In this document: positions 31,118 through 43,669 of the stretch, in pieces
Layout: each line of letters opens with the position of its first letter
How positions within the stretch are numbered: position 1 is the first letter of the stretch
Source of the DNA: Charina bottae
Taxonomy: Eukaryota > Chordata > Lepidosauria > Squamata > Charinaidae
Direction of reading: 5' to 3'
DNA length: 64,000 nucleotides
Assembly (NCBI GenBank): GCA_023362775.1
Contig: JALMGJ010000005.1
Location: 43,173,463-43,237,462 of the forward strand
Translations under genes and position numbers: made by a program
Notes under the pieces: generated by a model
Database searches by the model: none
Seen by the model: only the letters and a program-made list of their open reading frames with translations
What the model was told of the DNA's origin: nothing

Positions 31118-32252
31118 CTTTATGATTTGACAATATGATACTAGCTTGGGAAAAAGAAGGGGAATAGCCTGGCTGTGGGCTGCTGGATCATTTGAATAAG
31201 TCATGAACAGTACTTTTCAGGAGAAAAGGAAAAATTAAGAGAAAACAAAAACAGTAATGCCATGCTTTAGAGTGGGAACTCCCAGGCTCTGCCAAATGAC
31301 AAACGGGAAGGAAAAGCTATTGACACGGGGGCCAAACTAGTAAAGAATGGGTATAGGAAGAAGGATGAAAGAGGTGGAAGAAAAGTTCTCCTTTCAATAA
31401 GTTAATAGAAAGAGGACACAATCACATGATAGACAAAGCGAATCTCATTAGGTATTTGGAACTGCCCAGCTCAGAGCACAATTAACTATCTCTCTGTTTG
31501 GATGATAGTTGCTGCAAGGAGAAGGGTACATTGCCAGCACCGAAGGTTTTTTTTTTAAAAAAAGACATTGTACACACAAATATCAGACTCATGTTCTAAT
31601 CAGCCAAGCTTAATTAAAAGCCACAGGAAGCTCTGTTCAGTCTGATCTAAATAATGTTGCCATGCTCTTTGCTACCATTCCTTGGAGTCTGAGCATGTTT
31701 CTTGACCTGTTTCATTTGTGTATGATATATACAAACACAGTGGTATGGTATATATACATAATGCTTTATACACACACAGCAGTATGTACAAACATAACAA
31801 TATCACAGCCAAATTTGAATGATGAAAATGGGGATGAAATAAGACACTCAGTTTATTCCTTAATTTTGAATCCTGGATTATTCTGCTTTGGACTATACCA
31901 CCCCATAGCTCTCCAGAGCAAAGATGCGCAACCTGTAATCCCAAAGTCACAGGGAGTCTTCAAACTCCTTCCTGGACAGACAGAAACTTTATTTATACTT
32001 TAGTTTTTCCTTAATTTGAAGCAGAAAATTTAAGAAAACTTCTGGATAAATACTAACAGATGATTTTTTAAAAAATCTAGCAATAGTCCTCCCAAATCCA
32101 AGGACAAAGGAAAATCTCACTTCCAGCTACATGTGATGCAGCCTCCCCACTTTGCAGCCCTGGCTCACTGCTTCTCTTGGCTGGAGATATCATTTGTGAG
32201 CTTCGAAAATGTAGATGACCAGTACAGGGCACCAAAAATTAGCCCACTTATC
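31118..32252. other. Upstream of SLC2A15 start; 5'UTR/promoter not resolved
   Basis: The reading frame is open to 31204, so part of this is probably 5'UTR or an upstream intron. I see no convincing TATA box or CpG island. No other gene is visible. Confidence 0.4.
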
Positions 32253-32260
32253 CTTTAGGG

Positions 32261-32524
32261 CAGAGCTTTCCAAACTGTGTGTCGCGACACGTTAGTGTGT
32301 CGGCTGCAGTGTCTGGGTGTGTTGCGGCTGCTGCTGCCTCAGAGCCCTGCCAGGATTCCACGCAGGTCCTGGTGCCTGCCTTGTGCCCTGCTGTCTCAAA
32401 ACCTGCCCTGCCAGGATTCTGCGCAGGTCCTAGTGTCTGCCTTGTGCCCTGCTGTAAGAGTGTGTCGCAAAATGATGTATGTCTAAAAAGTGTGTCACCA
32501 ACATGAAAAGTTTGGAAAACTCTG
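32261..32524. mobile_element. hAT-type MITE
   Basis: Terminal inverted repeats beginning CAGAGCTTTCCAAACTGTGT and ending GTTTGGAAAACTCTG, flanked by the 8-bp repeat CTTTAGGG at 32253-32260 and 32525-32532. An 8-bp duplication with a CAG-starting terminus is typical of hAT transposons. No transposase. Interior has tandem copies of a CTGCCTTGTGCCCTGCTGT unit. Confidence 0.85.
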
Positions 32525-32759
32525 CTTTAGGGCCTTAAACATGCCAGTTTTATCAACAATGTATTTTGTCAAGAAACTGGAAGATTCTGAAGAAGCCTGT
32601 TGCAGCCTTATACCAGCCTGAGTAAAGGCTGGGAACAGTATTTTGAAATTTGTTCCCTCCCATTGCGTTTATCTGAACTATCCCTTGCTATCTTCAATCC
32701 TCTGACAGAGATTATCTACTGTAATACTGAGTGTGGGGGAAGTCTACTAATCTCTAATG

Positions 32760-33018
32760 CAGAGCTTTCCAAACTGTGTGTCGGGACACATTAGTGTGTC
32801 GGCTGCAGTGTCTGGGTGTGTTGCGGCTGCTGCTGCTTCCGAGCCCTGCCAGGATTCCACGCAGGTCCTAGTGCCTGCCTTGTGCCTTGCTGCCTCCAAA
32901 CCTGCTGTGATTCCGCGCAGGTCCTAGTGCCTGCCTTGTGCCCTGCTGTAAGAGTGTGTCGCGAAATGATGCATGTCTAAAAAGTGTGTCACCAACATGA
33001 AAAGTTTGGAAAGCTCTG
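32760..33018. mobile_element. hAT-type MITE (second copy)
   Basis: Same family, its own 8-bp repeat CTCTAATG at 32752-32759 and 33019-33026. It sits 235 bp from the first copy as an independent insertion. Confidence 0.85.
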
Positions 33019-33026
33019 CTCTAATG

Positions 33027-35725
33027 GCTTAAATTGAGGCAGTTTTCCCCAACTAGTGCCCTTCAGATATGTTGGGACTTTTAGTTTCCAGAAATTATAG
33101 GCAGCAGGTCTGATGCATCTGGGAGCAGAGGACTAGAAAGAAGGCGGCAATAAGGTATTTTGACTCCAAATGTTAAAGAACCTCTTCCCTCTGGCCCTTC
33201 CTCAAAGGCATTGGTTCCCCCGTAGCTGCTGGCATCTCTTTGTATCCCTCCCTCTCTCATAATCTATCTCTGTCACACTCAGGATTATTCCCCATATGGC
33301 TCTTGATATGCTTTCCTCCCATCCTATATTGCTTGGGAAAGTGCTGCCCCCACAGTGTTCCTCTTGCTGGCAGAGGGGCAGTGGGTCACTGCTGCTGCTG
33401 TTGGAGGGGTGAGGAGCAGGGAAGGGGATTCTTTTACTCCTCTGCTGCCTGCTCCACCAGGACAGGACCACCCCAGTAGCAGCAGACCACCACTGCATGT
33501 GGGCCAAACGTGGATCCTTCTAAGGGTGGTTGGTAGCTGTGGCTGCAGCTGACAGGAGCAGCAGTGCTGCTCTCCAGAAAGCATGGAGGGAGGGGAAGGA
33601 AGGAGCAGGGAAGGGGAAGGAGCTGTGCTTGGTGGGAACAGGAGAGAGAAACAGGCAGGCAAAGTAGGTAGGAGAGGAATGAGGTGAGGTGGGCAAGTGA
33701 GGCAGCTGTGGTGGGCTGTGTGGGGAATACTGGAAGGTGGAAGGTGTTGAAAAAGGTTGATAGTCCCCTGTTCCTAGAAATAAAGTTTGGTTTCCCAAGG
33801 AGGTTTTGGTCTTTCCAGGAGCTAAAGGTGGAATGGACATGGAGTCCTAGAGCCCCATGGCTGGATGGGAGGGGACAGTCCTACAATGGGTGGCCTCAGG
33901 CTCACCTCAGGCTCACCTCCATATGACCTAGAATGTTTGCATAGACTTCCTCCATTTTCCAATGGAAACACTCATTTCTGCAAGATCATCTTGGCTGGCA
34001 CTAAGAAAGAGGCTCTGTCTCTGTAGGGGTAGAGATGTACGCATCTCAGTATTGGGGGGAGGGAGGTGTGTTTTAAAGTTTTAACAACTGTTAAATGTCT
34101 TTGACAGTCATACTCAAAGCATTTGCTAACCACATGTGGCCTGGGGCCCTCAGATTCTGCTTCTTTTCCTCATGGACCCTCAGCTTGTTGTTTGCATTTG
34201 CACATTATACAACACAACTCTTGTTCTCCAACTTTCTGGCATTTTAATCAGTATTTCCTGCAGGGTGTGTCATTCTGGGTTTAAGCAGCAGCATTAATGG
34301 CTAGTTTCAAAGAAAATTAATTGCTTCATGCTTGCTGCTTTACATAGAATAAAATTCTTTAGTTTCTTTAATACTATTTGCTTGAAAATATCCGAACAGA
34401 TTTTGAAACTAATTTAGGTATCATGTGACAGTGACCAATGATTCCAGAATTAGTGTTTCCATTTTGGAAGAACAGGCAAAACATAGAAGTAAACAGCTTT
34501 GCACAGCTAGGAAGGAATTGGGTTGGCAAAGAAAATTTTAAAAAATGGCACGAGAGAAGCCCTAAGCACTATTCATTTTGAAGTTCAAGATAGAAGCTTC
34601 TTTTTGTGGGAAGCTTTGGTTGGGTCAGTCACTTAACTTCATGAAGCAGGAAGACTGACAACTTTCAGCAACGAAACAATGCTATTTTCTCCTCTTTCCC
34701 AGTCCAGAGATTCTTCATTCTGCTCATGAAAGAATTGCTTTATACTCTATTCTTACGGGGAGTGGAGGAAGCTTGTGCAGAAAGTGGTAATATATTGCTT
34801 GTTGGCAACTGGCAGCCCCTCTAGCTATGATAGCTGTTTGGTATATCAAATGGGAGGCAAGGAGTCAGAAGCTGTCCTGCTTCTCTTCAGTCCCAGAATA
34901 ATTACAACTGCATGCAAAAGTTTAGGCACTCCTGGCTGTGTTTCATTTGTTGTGTCACCTTTTGCTCCTTAGAGATTCATTGAGATGTACAATTTCACCA
35001 GTGGTGTCTAAACTTCCAACAGTACTTCAGTACTAATGTTGAGGAATAGACTCTATAAAGCAGTCTTCCCTAACTTGGGGTGGTAACCTCCAGTTGTGCT
35101 GGACTTCAACTTCCCCTGTCCTTCGCCCAGCTTACATCTGAGTTGGAGAACTCCAGCTTGAGCAAGGCTATTGTAAATTTAAGAATAATGGCTGGGAGAG
35201 GGAAGAGACACATTTACCTGGTTCACGCATTGCACAAAGTGATTTGCTTCTTTATGGCTTAATGTGAATTCAGCTACCGTAGTTAATAAACTATGGTTTA
35301 TGGTTTAACATGTTGTGTCCAATAGTGCCTCATTAATTGATGAATAATCAAATTATGGCTTATCATGTGTGAATCTCTTCAGTGATTTATCAGATCAACC
35401 AGGAATTATTTTGCAGTAATACAATGAGCCTATCTGCCCCAGTCCCCCACATATATTCTGTTCTAATCTCAGCATGTGAAAAAGAGAAGATAGTCTGCAA
35501 TATGTAGATACCAGTGTGAAGAGGTTCCCTGCCTGATATCTGCCCAGCTATGGCAGAAATGTTATGCATGAGTGTGATGGGTGATTGATCATATGACAGA
35601 TTCCCTTGTATTTTGGAACTTCCCAATTCTAACTGAAATTATCCGTTTCTAATCTTTATATTTTTTATACTTTCTAATCAACTACCTGACTCTGCCCCAA
35701 CTTTTCCTACAGTGAATCAAGTTAT
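33027..35725. other. Intergenic, no gene recognised
   Basis: Includes a GC- and G-rich stretch (about 33340-33920) with CTG-repeat-like sequence that creates Pro/Ser- and Trp-rich open frames on both strands without domain character. Fragments of the short palindromic repeat occur near 33045 and 35062. Otherwise unique-looking. Confidence 0.5.
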
Positions 35726-35737
35726 AAACTTTCAGTT

Positions 35738-36284
35738 GCAAAAATTCTGCAAATTACTTGGGAATTACTAATGTTAGCGTATTAGAAGAAGCGAAAACCA
35801 CCAGCATTGAAACAATGATCATCCAACATCAACTTCGCTGGACCGGTCATGTTGTTCGAATGCCTGACCATCGTCTTCCAAAGCAGCTACTTTACTCCCA
35901 ACTTAAGAATGGAAAACGGAATATTGGTGGACAGCAAAAGAGATTCAAAGATACTCTCAAAGCTAATTTTAAAAAATGTAATATCAGCATTGAGAACTGG
36001 GAAGCCCTAACTCATGAGCGTTTCAATTGGAGGTCAGCCTTTATTAATGGCGCTATGGACTTTGAAGAAGCACGAGTACAGGGCGAAAGGGAGAAAAGAG
36101 CTAAAAGGAAGGCACATCAGGCAAACCCTCATCATGACCGTCTCCCACCCGGAAACCTATGCCCTCATTGTGGGAGGTTGTGCGGATCCAGAATTGGCCT
36201 TTATAGCCACTTACGGATCCACTGTTAAAATTTTACCTTTGGAAGACAATCTTACTCGGCTACGAGTGATCGCCAATGATGATG
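35738..36284 (+). mobile_element. 5'-truncated LINE, same family as 26619
   Basis: 547 bp matching the last part of the LINE at 26619-27920, including [15 protein letters not shown] and the [20 protein letters not shown] end, followed by the same 3'UTR and a GAT-repeat tail. The 12-bp repeat AAACTTTCAGTT at 35726-35737 and 36285-36296 flanks it. The frame is open from 35758 to the natural stop at 36226-36228. Only scattered differences separate the two copies. Confidence 0.88.
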
Positions 36285-36296
36285 AAACTTTCAGTT

Positions 36297-39072
36297 TTCA
36301 AGGATTTTGCTTCTGAACATAAATATGGTAAGAACAATACATTTTACATACTGAAGACTCTGCTACTGTGGAGATTTGTTTCCAGGATCCTTAAAGTAGT
36401 CTCCATCATGCTCTCTTTACTACTTCAGGAAAAACCATGAAGAAAATGAAATGGTATACTGGAATTTCAGCATGGAAGGCAGTTAACACATGATGTAAGG
36501 TGTGATACAAGGTGTGATACAAAATGGAAGAAAAGGTGGGGTGTGTGTGTATGTGGCAAGAACCAACAAATATATGTGATTCAGAAGAATGATCTCCCTC
36601 CCTCCTTCTTGTGACTTTGAATCAGTCTTGACTCCTGATGACTGGCCACATTTACAGAAGTGGTTTGCCATTGTCTTCCTGTTTGTGAAAATGGGACAAA
36701 TTTAAGCTCTTTCTTACACTGGTTTTGTTATAAACACATTGGGCATCAAATGAATTTCCTCTATTTATTAAAAATCTTCAAAGTCCCCTTTTAGTAGACC
36801 AAATAGCTGCTAGAACAGCATGTTTTCAAGTTGCAAAGTAGATGAATTCAAGACAAAAATGAGTTGGAAAAATAAAAGCAAAAAACCTTTTTCTTTCTTT
36901 CTTTTCCCTTCTCTTCTCTTCTTTTTCACTTCCTTCACTGATAAAAAGTAAAGAGAACTGTCCTCCATAACAAGGATTTTGGCCTCCATAAGATTTATGG
37001 GCAGTCATATTAATTAATTAATTAATTAATGTAAGTAAGTAAGTAAGTAAGTAGCCAGGAGCCTCCTGTGGACTGATTGCTATGCTCCACCCTGAATACT
37101 CAGAGCCATAGAGTCCTGTATACTCTGTATTGTGAAGGTTCTAACTAAAGTAATTGGGGCATAAGCTGTTCTTATTGCTTGGGTACCCAATATCTTTGTG
37201 GATTTGAGCTCAGCTGTAATATTAAACTTGGTTTCATTTGGCCTTTAGAATTATTCTTGTTGGTTATTTCTTAGTATCCACTATCACTACTGTAATCTGA
37301 TGCCTCATTTGCTTACAGTGGTAGTGGTATTGCCCAGGTGTTTTTCAAATGTGTTGGACTACCACAATTATAATACCCAGCCTGGACAGTCAGTAATTCA
37401 TTAGTAGGCCAACACTTTTGGAGATGTTGGGGGGGGGGGGGCTAGCCTGAATAAATTCAATGCCTTGTCCATCCAGAGAGAAATTGTTATTCCCTGATAA
37501 AGTGCCAGCATAATCAAATCCTGGTTCCATACATGGCAAAGCATAGGATCATTCTATTTCCATTATAATATCCTGGAGGGAACCATGTGTTATATACAGG
37601 TTAGTAGCATTGAGGTCAATGGTTGTGGTTCTCAAAATGATTTGGAAAGCTGCTTCAAAGGTCTTGAGCTAAGCACAACTATTTAAGCACAAATTATGTA
37701 TGGATGTGTACACACACAGAGAGACCCACAATTCTCCTAACAAGTTTTTCTATTAATGGGTTCCTAATACCCATTTATTCTACCTCCCCATCAATGCCCT
37801 GTAAATATCTTGCAATCTGCACTAGGATAAGATTAACTCTAAATCTCTAACCACTGTCTTGTGCTGTATAACACCAATATGTTAAGAGTATACTAAACAA
37901 AACATTCCTCCCCCTAAACTTACATGGCTGAATGTTAATTAAAAATAAAATCTGCAACTTTGGACTTGAATGGTTGAACTGATCTTTCCCCTTATTTTAG
38001 AAGTAGCCCCATTATATTGAACCTGAGTGCTTAAAAAGGTGAGGGCTCTATCATTGGGAAAAATAATTCCTGAAAATTAATCTGAATGCATGTATACATG
38101 CAAACTTGAATATGTATGCAAACAGAGGATGTGTAAAAAGAGAACTTAGACTAAAGTTGAAATTGTAAAACTGATGTGACACAGTGGAGATGATAAGAAA
38201 GTGTAATCTAAATAATTCTGGATCTTATATGTTTGGATCAATAGCATTATTTAAATATCTGCTTTTTAGAATATCTTCCAAAGTAATAATATGATTTTTC
38301 AATGGAATATCTTGTAGGATCTATTTAGTAAATATTTTATGTTTTGAAGAATGCACCATCTCTGCTTATTCTGGACAATTTACAGTATAATGTTACCATA
38401 ATATTAATAAACGAGAGTTAACACATTCAACTAGGATGTTGCTACAGGTCACTGCCACAGAATTTGGAAAACAGGCTTTTCACTTAAGATTCCAGAAATA
38501 AAAACGCTTAGCAGGTTCACAGCTTAATCTTGTATTTATATTTTTTTTCTGAGTTAAAATATTTTTTTTTTAAAAAAACACTTATCATGACCCTAGCTCA
38601 AGTGAACATTAGTACATCAGCTACACATCACCAAAACATAATCACAAAAATTCCGAAGCACTCACCAGTTCTAGAAACCAGAGAACAAAGAGAGCAGTTA
38701 CAAATAAGACCATATCTTTGCTTTATAATCACCTGTGTATTGCATTTCCTGCCATTGCAATAAACATACAGTATATTGGTCTACTAGATTTTTACTTTCA
38801 AACAGGAACAAGCTATTAGAGACATTGCCATGATTCTGTTTTACCAGATTTTGAAGTAGCATCCTATCCCATTGTGCTATGAAAAATAAGACGGGCAATT
38901 ACACTTTAGAGTGAAGATATTAAAAGGTTCACTATTATATTCTGAGCAACATTCTGTTGTGTGGACTAACTGCAACTTCCTTTTTCCCTGCTTAGTCAAA
39001 TTAGCCAAACCAATATATGGGGATTGTCGGGGCTATAGTTTAAAAAAAAATCTGAAGAGCATAAGATTACGT
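36297..39072. other. Intergenic, simple repeats only
   Basis: AT-rich. Contains (TTAA)n/(GTAA)n near 37013-37050, a poly-G run near 37430 and a (TG)n near 36540. No gene recognised. Confidence 0.5.
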
Positions 39073-39285
39073 CTATGAAGGTTCTCAGTCATCCAGGTGG
39101 AATTGTCTGTAGCTTGAATCATGTCAACTGGATTTCTATTTTCTCAGTGGAAACGTTTCGCTCCTTATCCAAGGAGCTTCTTCAGCCTGAGCAAAGTTAG
39201 TAAGGGAATCCTTAAATATGTTTCTAGGTGGCTGTGTGACCTAACACCTGGGGCTAGGTCATGGTTATTTTGAGATGTTATTTCT
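39073..39285 (-). mobile_element. Penelope-type terminal repeat, single arm
   Basis: One unpaired arm of the family that forms foldbacks at 19406, 28899 and 30564, including the full outer extension (ATGAAGGTTCTCAGTCATCC). It shows that the repeat also exists outside the palindromic form. Confidence 0.75.
39151..39185 (-). ncRNA. Hammerhead-ribozyme-like motif
   Basis: Intact CTGAAGA, GCTCCTT/AAGGAGC, GAAACGTTT on the minus strand. Because the element is not palindromic here, no long hairpin would compete with the ribozyme fold. Confidence 0.47.
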
Positions 39286-42266
39286 TCAGTTTATTGTTTC
39301 CCTACGCCTTGCCCAACATTCAAAGGTTGGCAAAGAACTCAAATCCTGAATACATGCAAATAGAGATTAAATAGGTTTGGGTTCATTATTGATCTGAATT
39401 TTTTATTGTGAGCATTAAATTTTGTGTTTTTTATCCACATAAGTAGACCTATGGAACATATCACATGTACCTTTTAAAGAAAAGCGCTCTAATGTTCGGT
39501 GCAAATATTTCTCCATCTAGAAACGTGACTGTACTAGACAATTTGCAGGCGTTCTAGAGAAAAGCATCAGATAATACTTACTAAATAACACCGGACTTAT
39601 GATTATGATGTAAGGTTTGTCAAAGGTCCCGTTTCTGAGCTTATCTGGTATCACTGAAAAGCCACTAAATACTTGCAGTTCCTTGAATGAGCACTGTCTC
39701 AAAATACAGAGGCTTTACAGTCCAATTACATTTTGTAAAACTAGGCAATCTCTTTGATATGTAACTTTACTGAAAAGGAAAACTGCTGCAATGTCTTAAA
39801 AGGCTATGACTTTGAAAGCAGACAGAAGCACCAACTGAAATTTCCCTATGGTGCTCTATAAAGGATGAGTTGCATCTATGCTTTATTCCAGTAGGCACGT
39901 TATAAATCAGGAGGAAGCTAAAATTATTTTATCAGAGATGCTGCTTCCTGAATGTGCATTCTAGGCATCTGAACCCAGTTGGAGTCAGCATGAGTGGGAC
40001 AATTGTGCTTTCATTACCATTGTTGGTTCACTCTCAGCTGGATATATGGGGTCAATATCAGAAAAATGGAGGTTGAGGATTACCTAGATATACAGTCTGA
40101 GGAATAACTCTTTGGAAGGTTTTCTGTTTCAGGAAAATAATAATTTGACTATTTAGAAAGGGAAAGAAAAATAATTACTGTATGTATAGCTAGCAGTGTT
40201 AAAATGCATCACATAGGCAGCTTAGGACTAAGAAAATTAAGAGTTTTTAAAGATTTTCCCAACCCAAGACGACAGTAGGAAATTACACACAGACAACCAT
40301 TTCTCCTGATGATGCTGTTAATTCCTAGATGCATTTGAATTTCACTCAGAAAGAGTGAAACCTGCAAAGGTTTAATTTTGAGAAGTGTGAAAACCCACTA
40401 CTCACGTGAGCTCAAAAAGATTCTTATCTGTGAGACCAGAAAAGAGGAATACACATATGCAGCTTTTTCCTTAGTCTCTTATTTAATCAAAATAGATTTT
40501 GTTAACTGCATAGTGGGGTGCTTCTCCCATACTAATGTAATAAGCAGACATAAATTCTTAAAATAATCTTTAAAACGCTCAGCTTCCCTGATGCTGGCAC
40601 CATGAAAATGGCTCAGCATTATTACAAGGGGATTCCTTTATTCAGCTGTGTCCCTAACTGAACATTTTTTGTTTTAAATAATCAACTGCCAGTATTAGAA
40701 ACACAGATTTTTACAGTAAGGATTTTTCTTATGGCTAAGATTTAGTTGTGCTCCAATTTGTTTCCATTGTGAATGTGAATATACATGCCTGCTGATTTCC
40801 TTAATACAAGGCTGTCCACGATTAGCAATTTCATTCCAAAGCAAATTTCACTTTAGATATGTGAGAATTACATATCTACCCAATCCATTTAATGTTTTTT
40901 TTACAGAGAAAAGACAAGGTGGAATATTTAGAGCCAATGAACAACAAAGCCTTAGTTTTGGGCTGGATATTCAGCAGACTGAAGGCTGAAAACTTAAAAT
41001 TTCTTTCAAGTTCATGCAGGGTGAAGTTGAAAGAAAAAGTCTTCCTTTTGCAGTTACTTTCATGGCAATGAATGATTTATCTTCATTCTATCAGAAAAGC
41101 TCCATTTCAGCTTTTTCCTTGGAATGGAGACAGGAAAACCTAATTACTTTCTCCATGAAAACCTATTTTATACATCAGGATTAACTGGCCAGTACTTGGT
41201 TTGTTCAGAAACAAACAGCACTAAAATGTTTGGGGAAAACAGCAGGAAGGAGGAGGACTGACTACAGAAGCAGAGTTGCACTAGCTACGTCTTACCCTAT
41301 TTTAAAACTCCTCCGGGGGCAGGGGAAAGCTATCACACATCTGCAAACATTGAGGGCATTCAGGAGAGAAAACATGGAAAACAGTGCTTCCCTATTTCAG
41401 CAACTTTATGATTTGTGGACTTCAACTCCCATAATTCCCCAGCAAGTCCACACATTTTAAAATTGCCGAGGTTAGGAAATGCTGATCTTAAGAGAAAGAT
41501 GAGAATAATCTCTTAATACTCTGTTCTGCATGTTGCATACATGGCAAAGGCTGTAGTCCTTGTTGACTTAGGAGAACAGTGATTAATGGTGTTAAGGGAA
41601 ATTGTAAGTCTCTAAACATAATGAAGAGTTAAATATGAAATAAATGTACTCTTTCTTCCCCTCTTGCTATAGGAAATAGTGTGCAATAGCAAAAAATTTC
41701 TGAACTCAGAAGAACCTCTGTTCTAGACACACTCACATATTGGATTAGCATTATTTCTCCCAAGAAAACCAATGTCTCAGGCTATACTTCCTTGATGATA
41801 TGGGTCCGGATCATAGATCACATATAGGATGAAAAAACATGGACAGAACCAGCTGCCCAAATATTCTTTGTTCCCATCAACATATGACCCACTGTGACTG
41901 CCACAGCAAATGACCAATAGTCACTATGAATTATACTGGGACAACTGCTACTCTAAAGTGAATAAAGTGAATTTGCCTGCCTGGCAACATAAACATCTTA
42001 TTTTCTGGCATTTCACACTTAAAAACAAACCTTTGCCAACTGAATTAAGCTCTTATCTTCTGATGCTCTGAGTTGGTGACTACCTAATGCTATCATGGGA
42101 TTACTTAGAAATATAGAACAAGTTTTTTTTTCTTTTCCTGCATGAAGCCCACCCATAACCCTTCAATGTCCTTTTCCACTATTTTCTCTTCCTACATAAA
42201 CTGGTCTTGCAGCTTAAAGAGTTAAGCTCTCTTAAAGCTGAGATGTGGAGTCATAACATCCATTCT
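39286..42266 (-). other. BTRC: Repeat-free tract, possible BTRC 3'UTR continuation
   Basis: About 3 kb with no recognisable interspersed repeat, directly downstream of the BTRC terminal exon start. On the minus strand AATAAA occurs at 42267-42272, 40637-40642, 39882-39887 and 39402-39407. Vertebrate BTRC has a long 3'UTR, so one of the later signals may be used. The end is not determined. Confidence 0.35.
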
Positions 42267-43161
42267 TTTATTAGTTCCTTTCCAATTAGGTGGAAGAATA
42301 TACAAATGTTAGTCCACTCACAAACAATTGAACCAGGTTAGTAGGAAGAATACGATTTTTTTTGCAGGCATTCATTTAATGTAGATATAGGAAAAAGGTA
42401 GGAAGATACAAGTGTATAGGGAACCCTGTAGTTTCTGTAACTTTTTGTACTATATTTCCTTATTTAAATATGGAGTCCACTAAAACAATGAAATTGATGA
42501 TCAATAAACCTCTCCACTTAAGCAATATTTGACTTACAAAATAAAACTTACATTTTCATTTACGGGCATCTCCCAGACCAACATTTGATACAGATAAATA
42601 AATGCAAAGGTCTTAACTGAAATTGTTTTAAACTTCCATTATGACCATCTAGCCAGTTTCTGGCCTCCTGGGCCTTCATTTGGCATTCACCCGGAAATTC
42701 TTTAAAGTCCAAGGCCATCTTACAGCGAAAGAAAGGGGCCATTTATACAAGTCTCAAAAGCTAGAGGCATCAGCCCGCTGTTCCTCTCTTACTTGCACAT
42801 CAAAAGGGATCTCCCAGTTGAATAAATGATGGTAATGATTTTTCTGCTTAAGAGCAAAGCAAGAAATTCTGACATGTTAAATATATTTATAGAAAGTCTG
42901 CACGCAGGACAAGAAGAGTAGAGGGGACAGAGTGTGAAGAGGGAAAGTGTACACATCAGTCATTCAGGAAAGATAAAAGAAATCTTTGATATAGCAGCAC
43001 TCAAGCAGTCAGCTGTGCTAAGAAGAACTTGTCTGAGATCAACCGCATGAGAACTTGATTCCAGAAGCGTCTGAGAGCCTCTGTCTCTTCAGTAATATCT
43101 GTTTTGAGGGTAAATCTTTTGCCCTGGCATTGGCAGATCATTTAAGTATCGCAGCTTAGTC
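42267..43161 (-). other. BTRC: BTRC terminal exon, non-coding 3'UTR
   Basis: Acceptor TTTCCTCAG precedes an exon starting at 43161. Its sequence (GATCTGCCAATGCCAGG; CTGACTGCTTGAGTGCTGCT; TATAAATATATTTAA) resembles the human BTRC 3'UTR as I remember it, where the stop-codon exon also joins a further UTR exon. The low boundary is set at the first minus-strand AATAAA and is a minimum estimate. Confidence 0.6.
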
Positions 43162-43637
43162 CTGAGGAAAAGAAAGACAAGGAAATAACTGTTTATAATT
43201 CATAACTTTGCAACCAGAACTTAATTTACATGCTTTACAAATTAGAGAGGACTAGATTATTATTTTTATTTGAATATGTACACTTGTCATATTAATCATG
43301 GTACATGTAATGGATGAGCAGCTCTACAGAACTGAAAAAAAAATTCTGGGGCACAGAAGAGTTCTGTTTTTCTGCATTTATACATGATGCATAAAAATAT
43401 ACTGAAACTTTAACATAACCTAAAATAAAAATCATGCATACAGCTGAACTTGCACAAAATGAATGCACCTACAGTTCTGTGAATGTAGTATAACTGTGAA
43501 GTGTATACTTGGAACACAACTCTTTTGGGTTCTAATTGTCATAGGAGATAGGATTGTTTTAATTTATTCTTAATGAATGAAGTGATTCTGAATAGAATAG
43601 ATTTCAGAGGGGGAAGAGACTGATAAACCCACAAGGA

Positions 43638-43669
43638 GAGTGAGTGAGTGAGTGAGTGAGTGAGTGAGA
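43638..43669. repeat. (GTGA)n microsatellite
   Basis: Eight GTGA units within the last BTRC intron. Confidence 0.9.

Noticed and set aside
31662..32003. 113-codon plus-strand frame upstream of SLC2A15
   Set aside because: Low-complexity, Ile/Tyr-rich, no domain, AT-rich context typical of chance.
33202..33840. Overlapping Pro/Ser-rich frames on both strands
   Set aside because: GC-rich low-complexity sequence; no domain, splice sites or family match.
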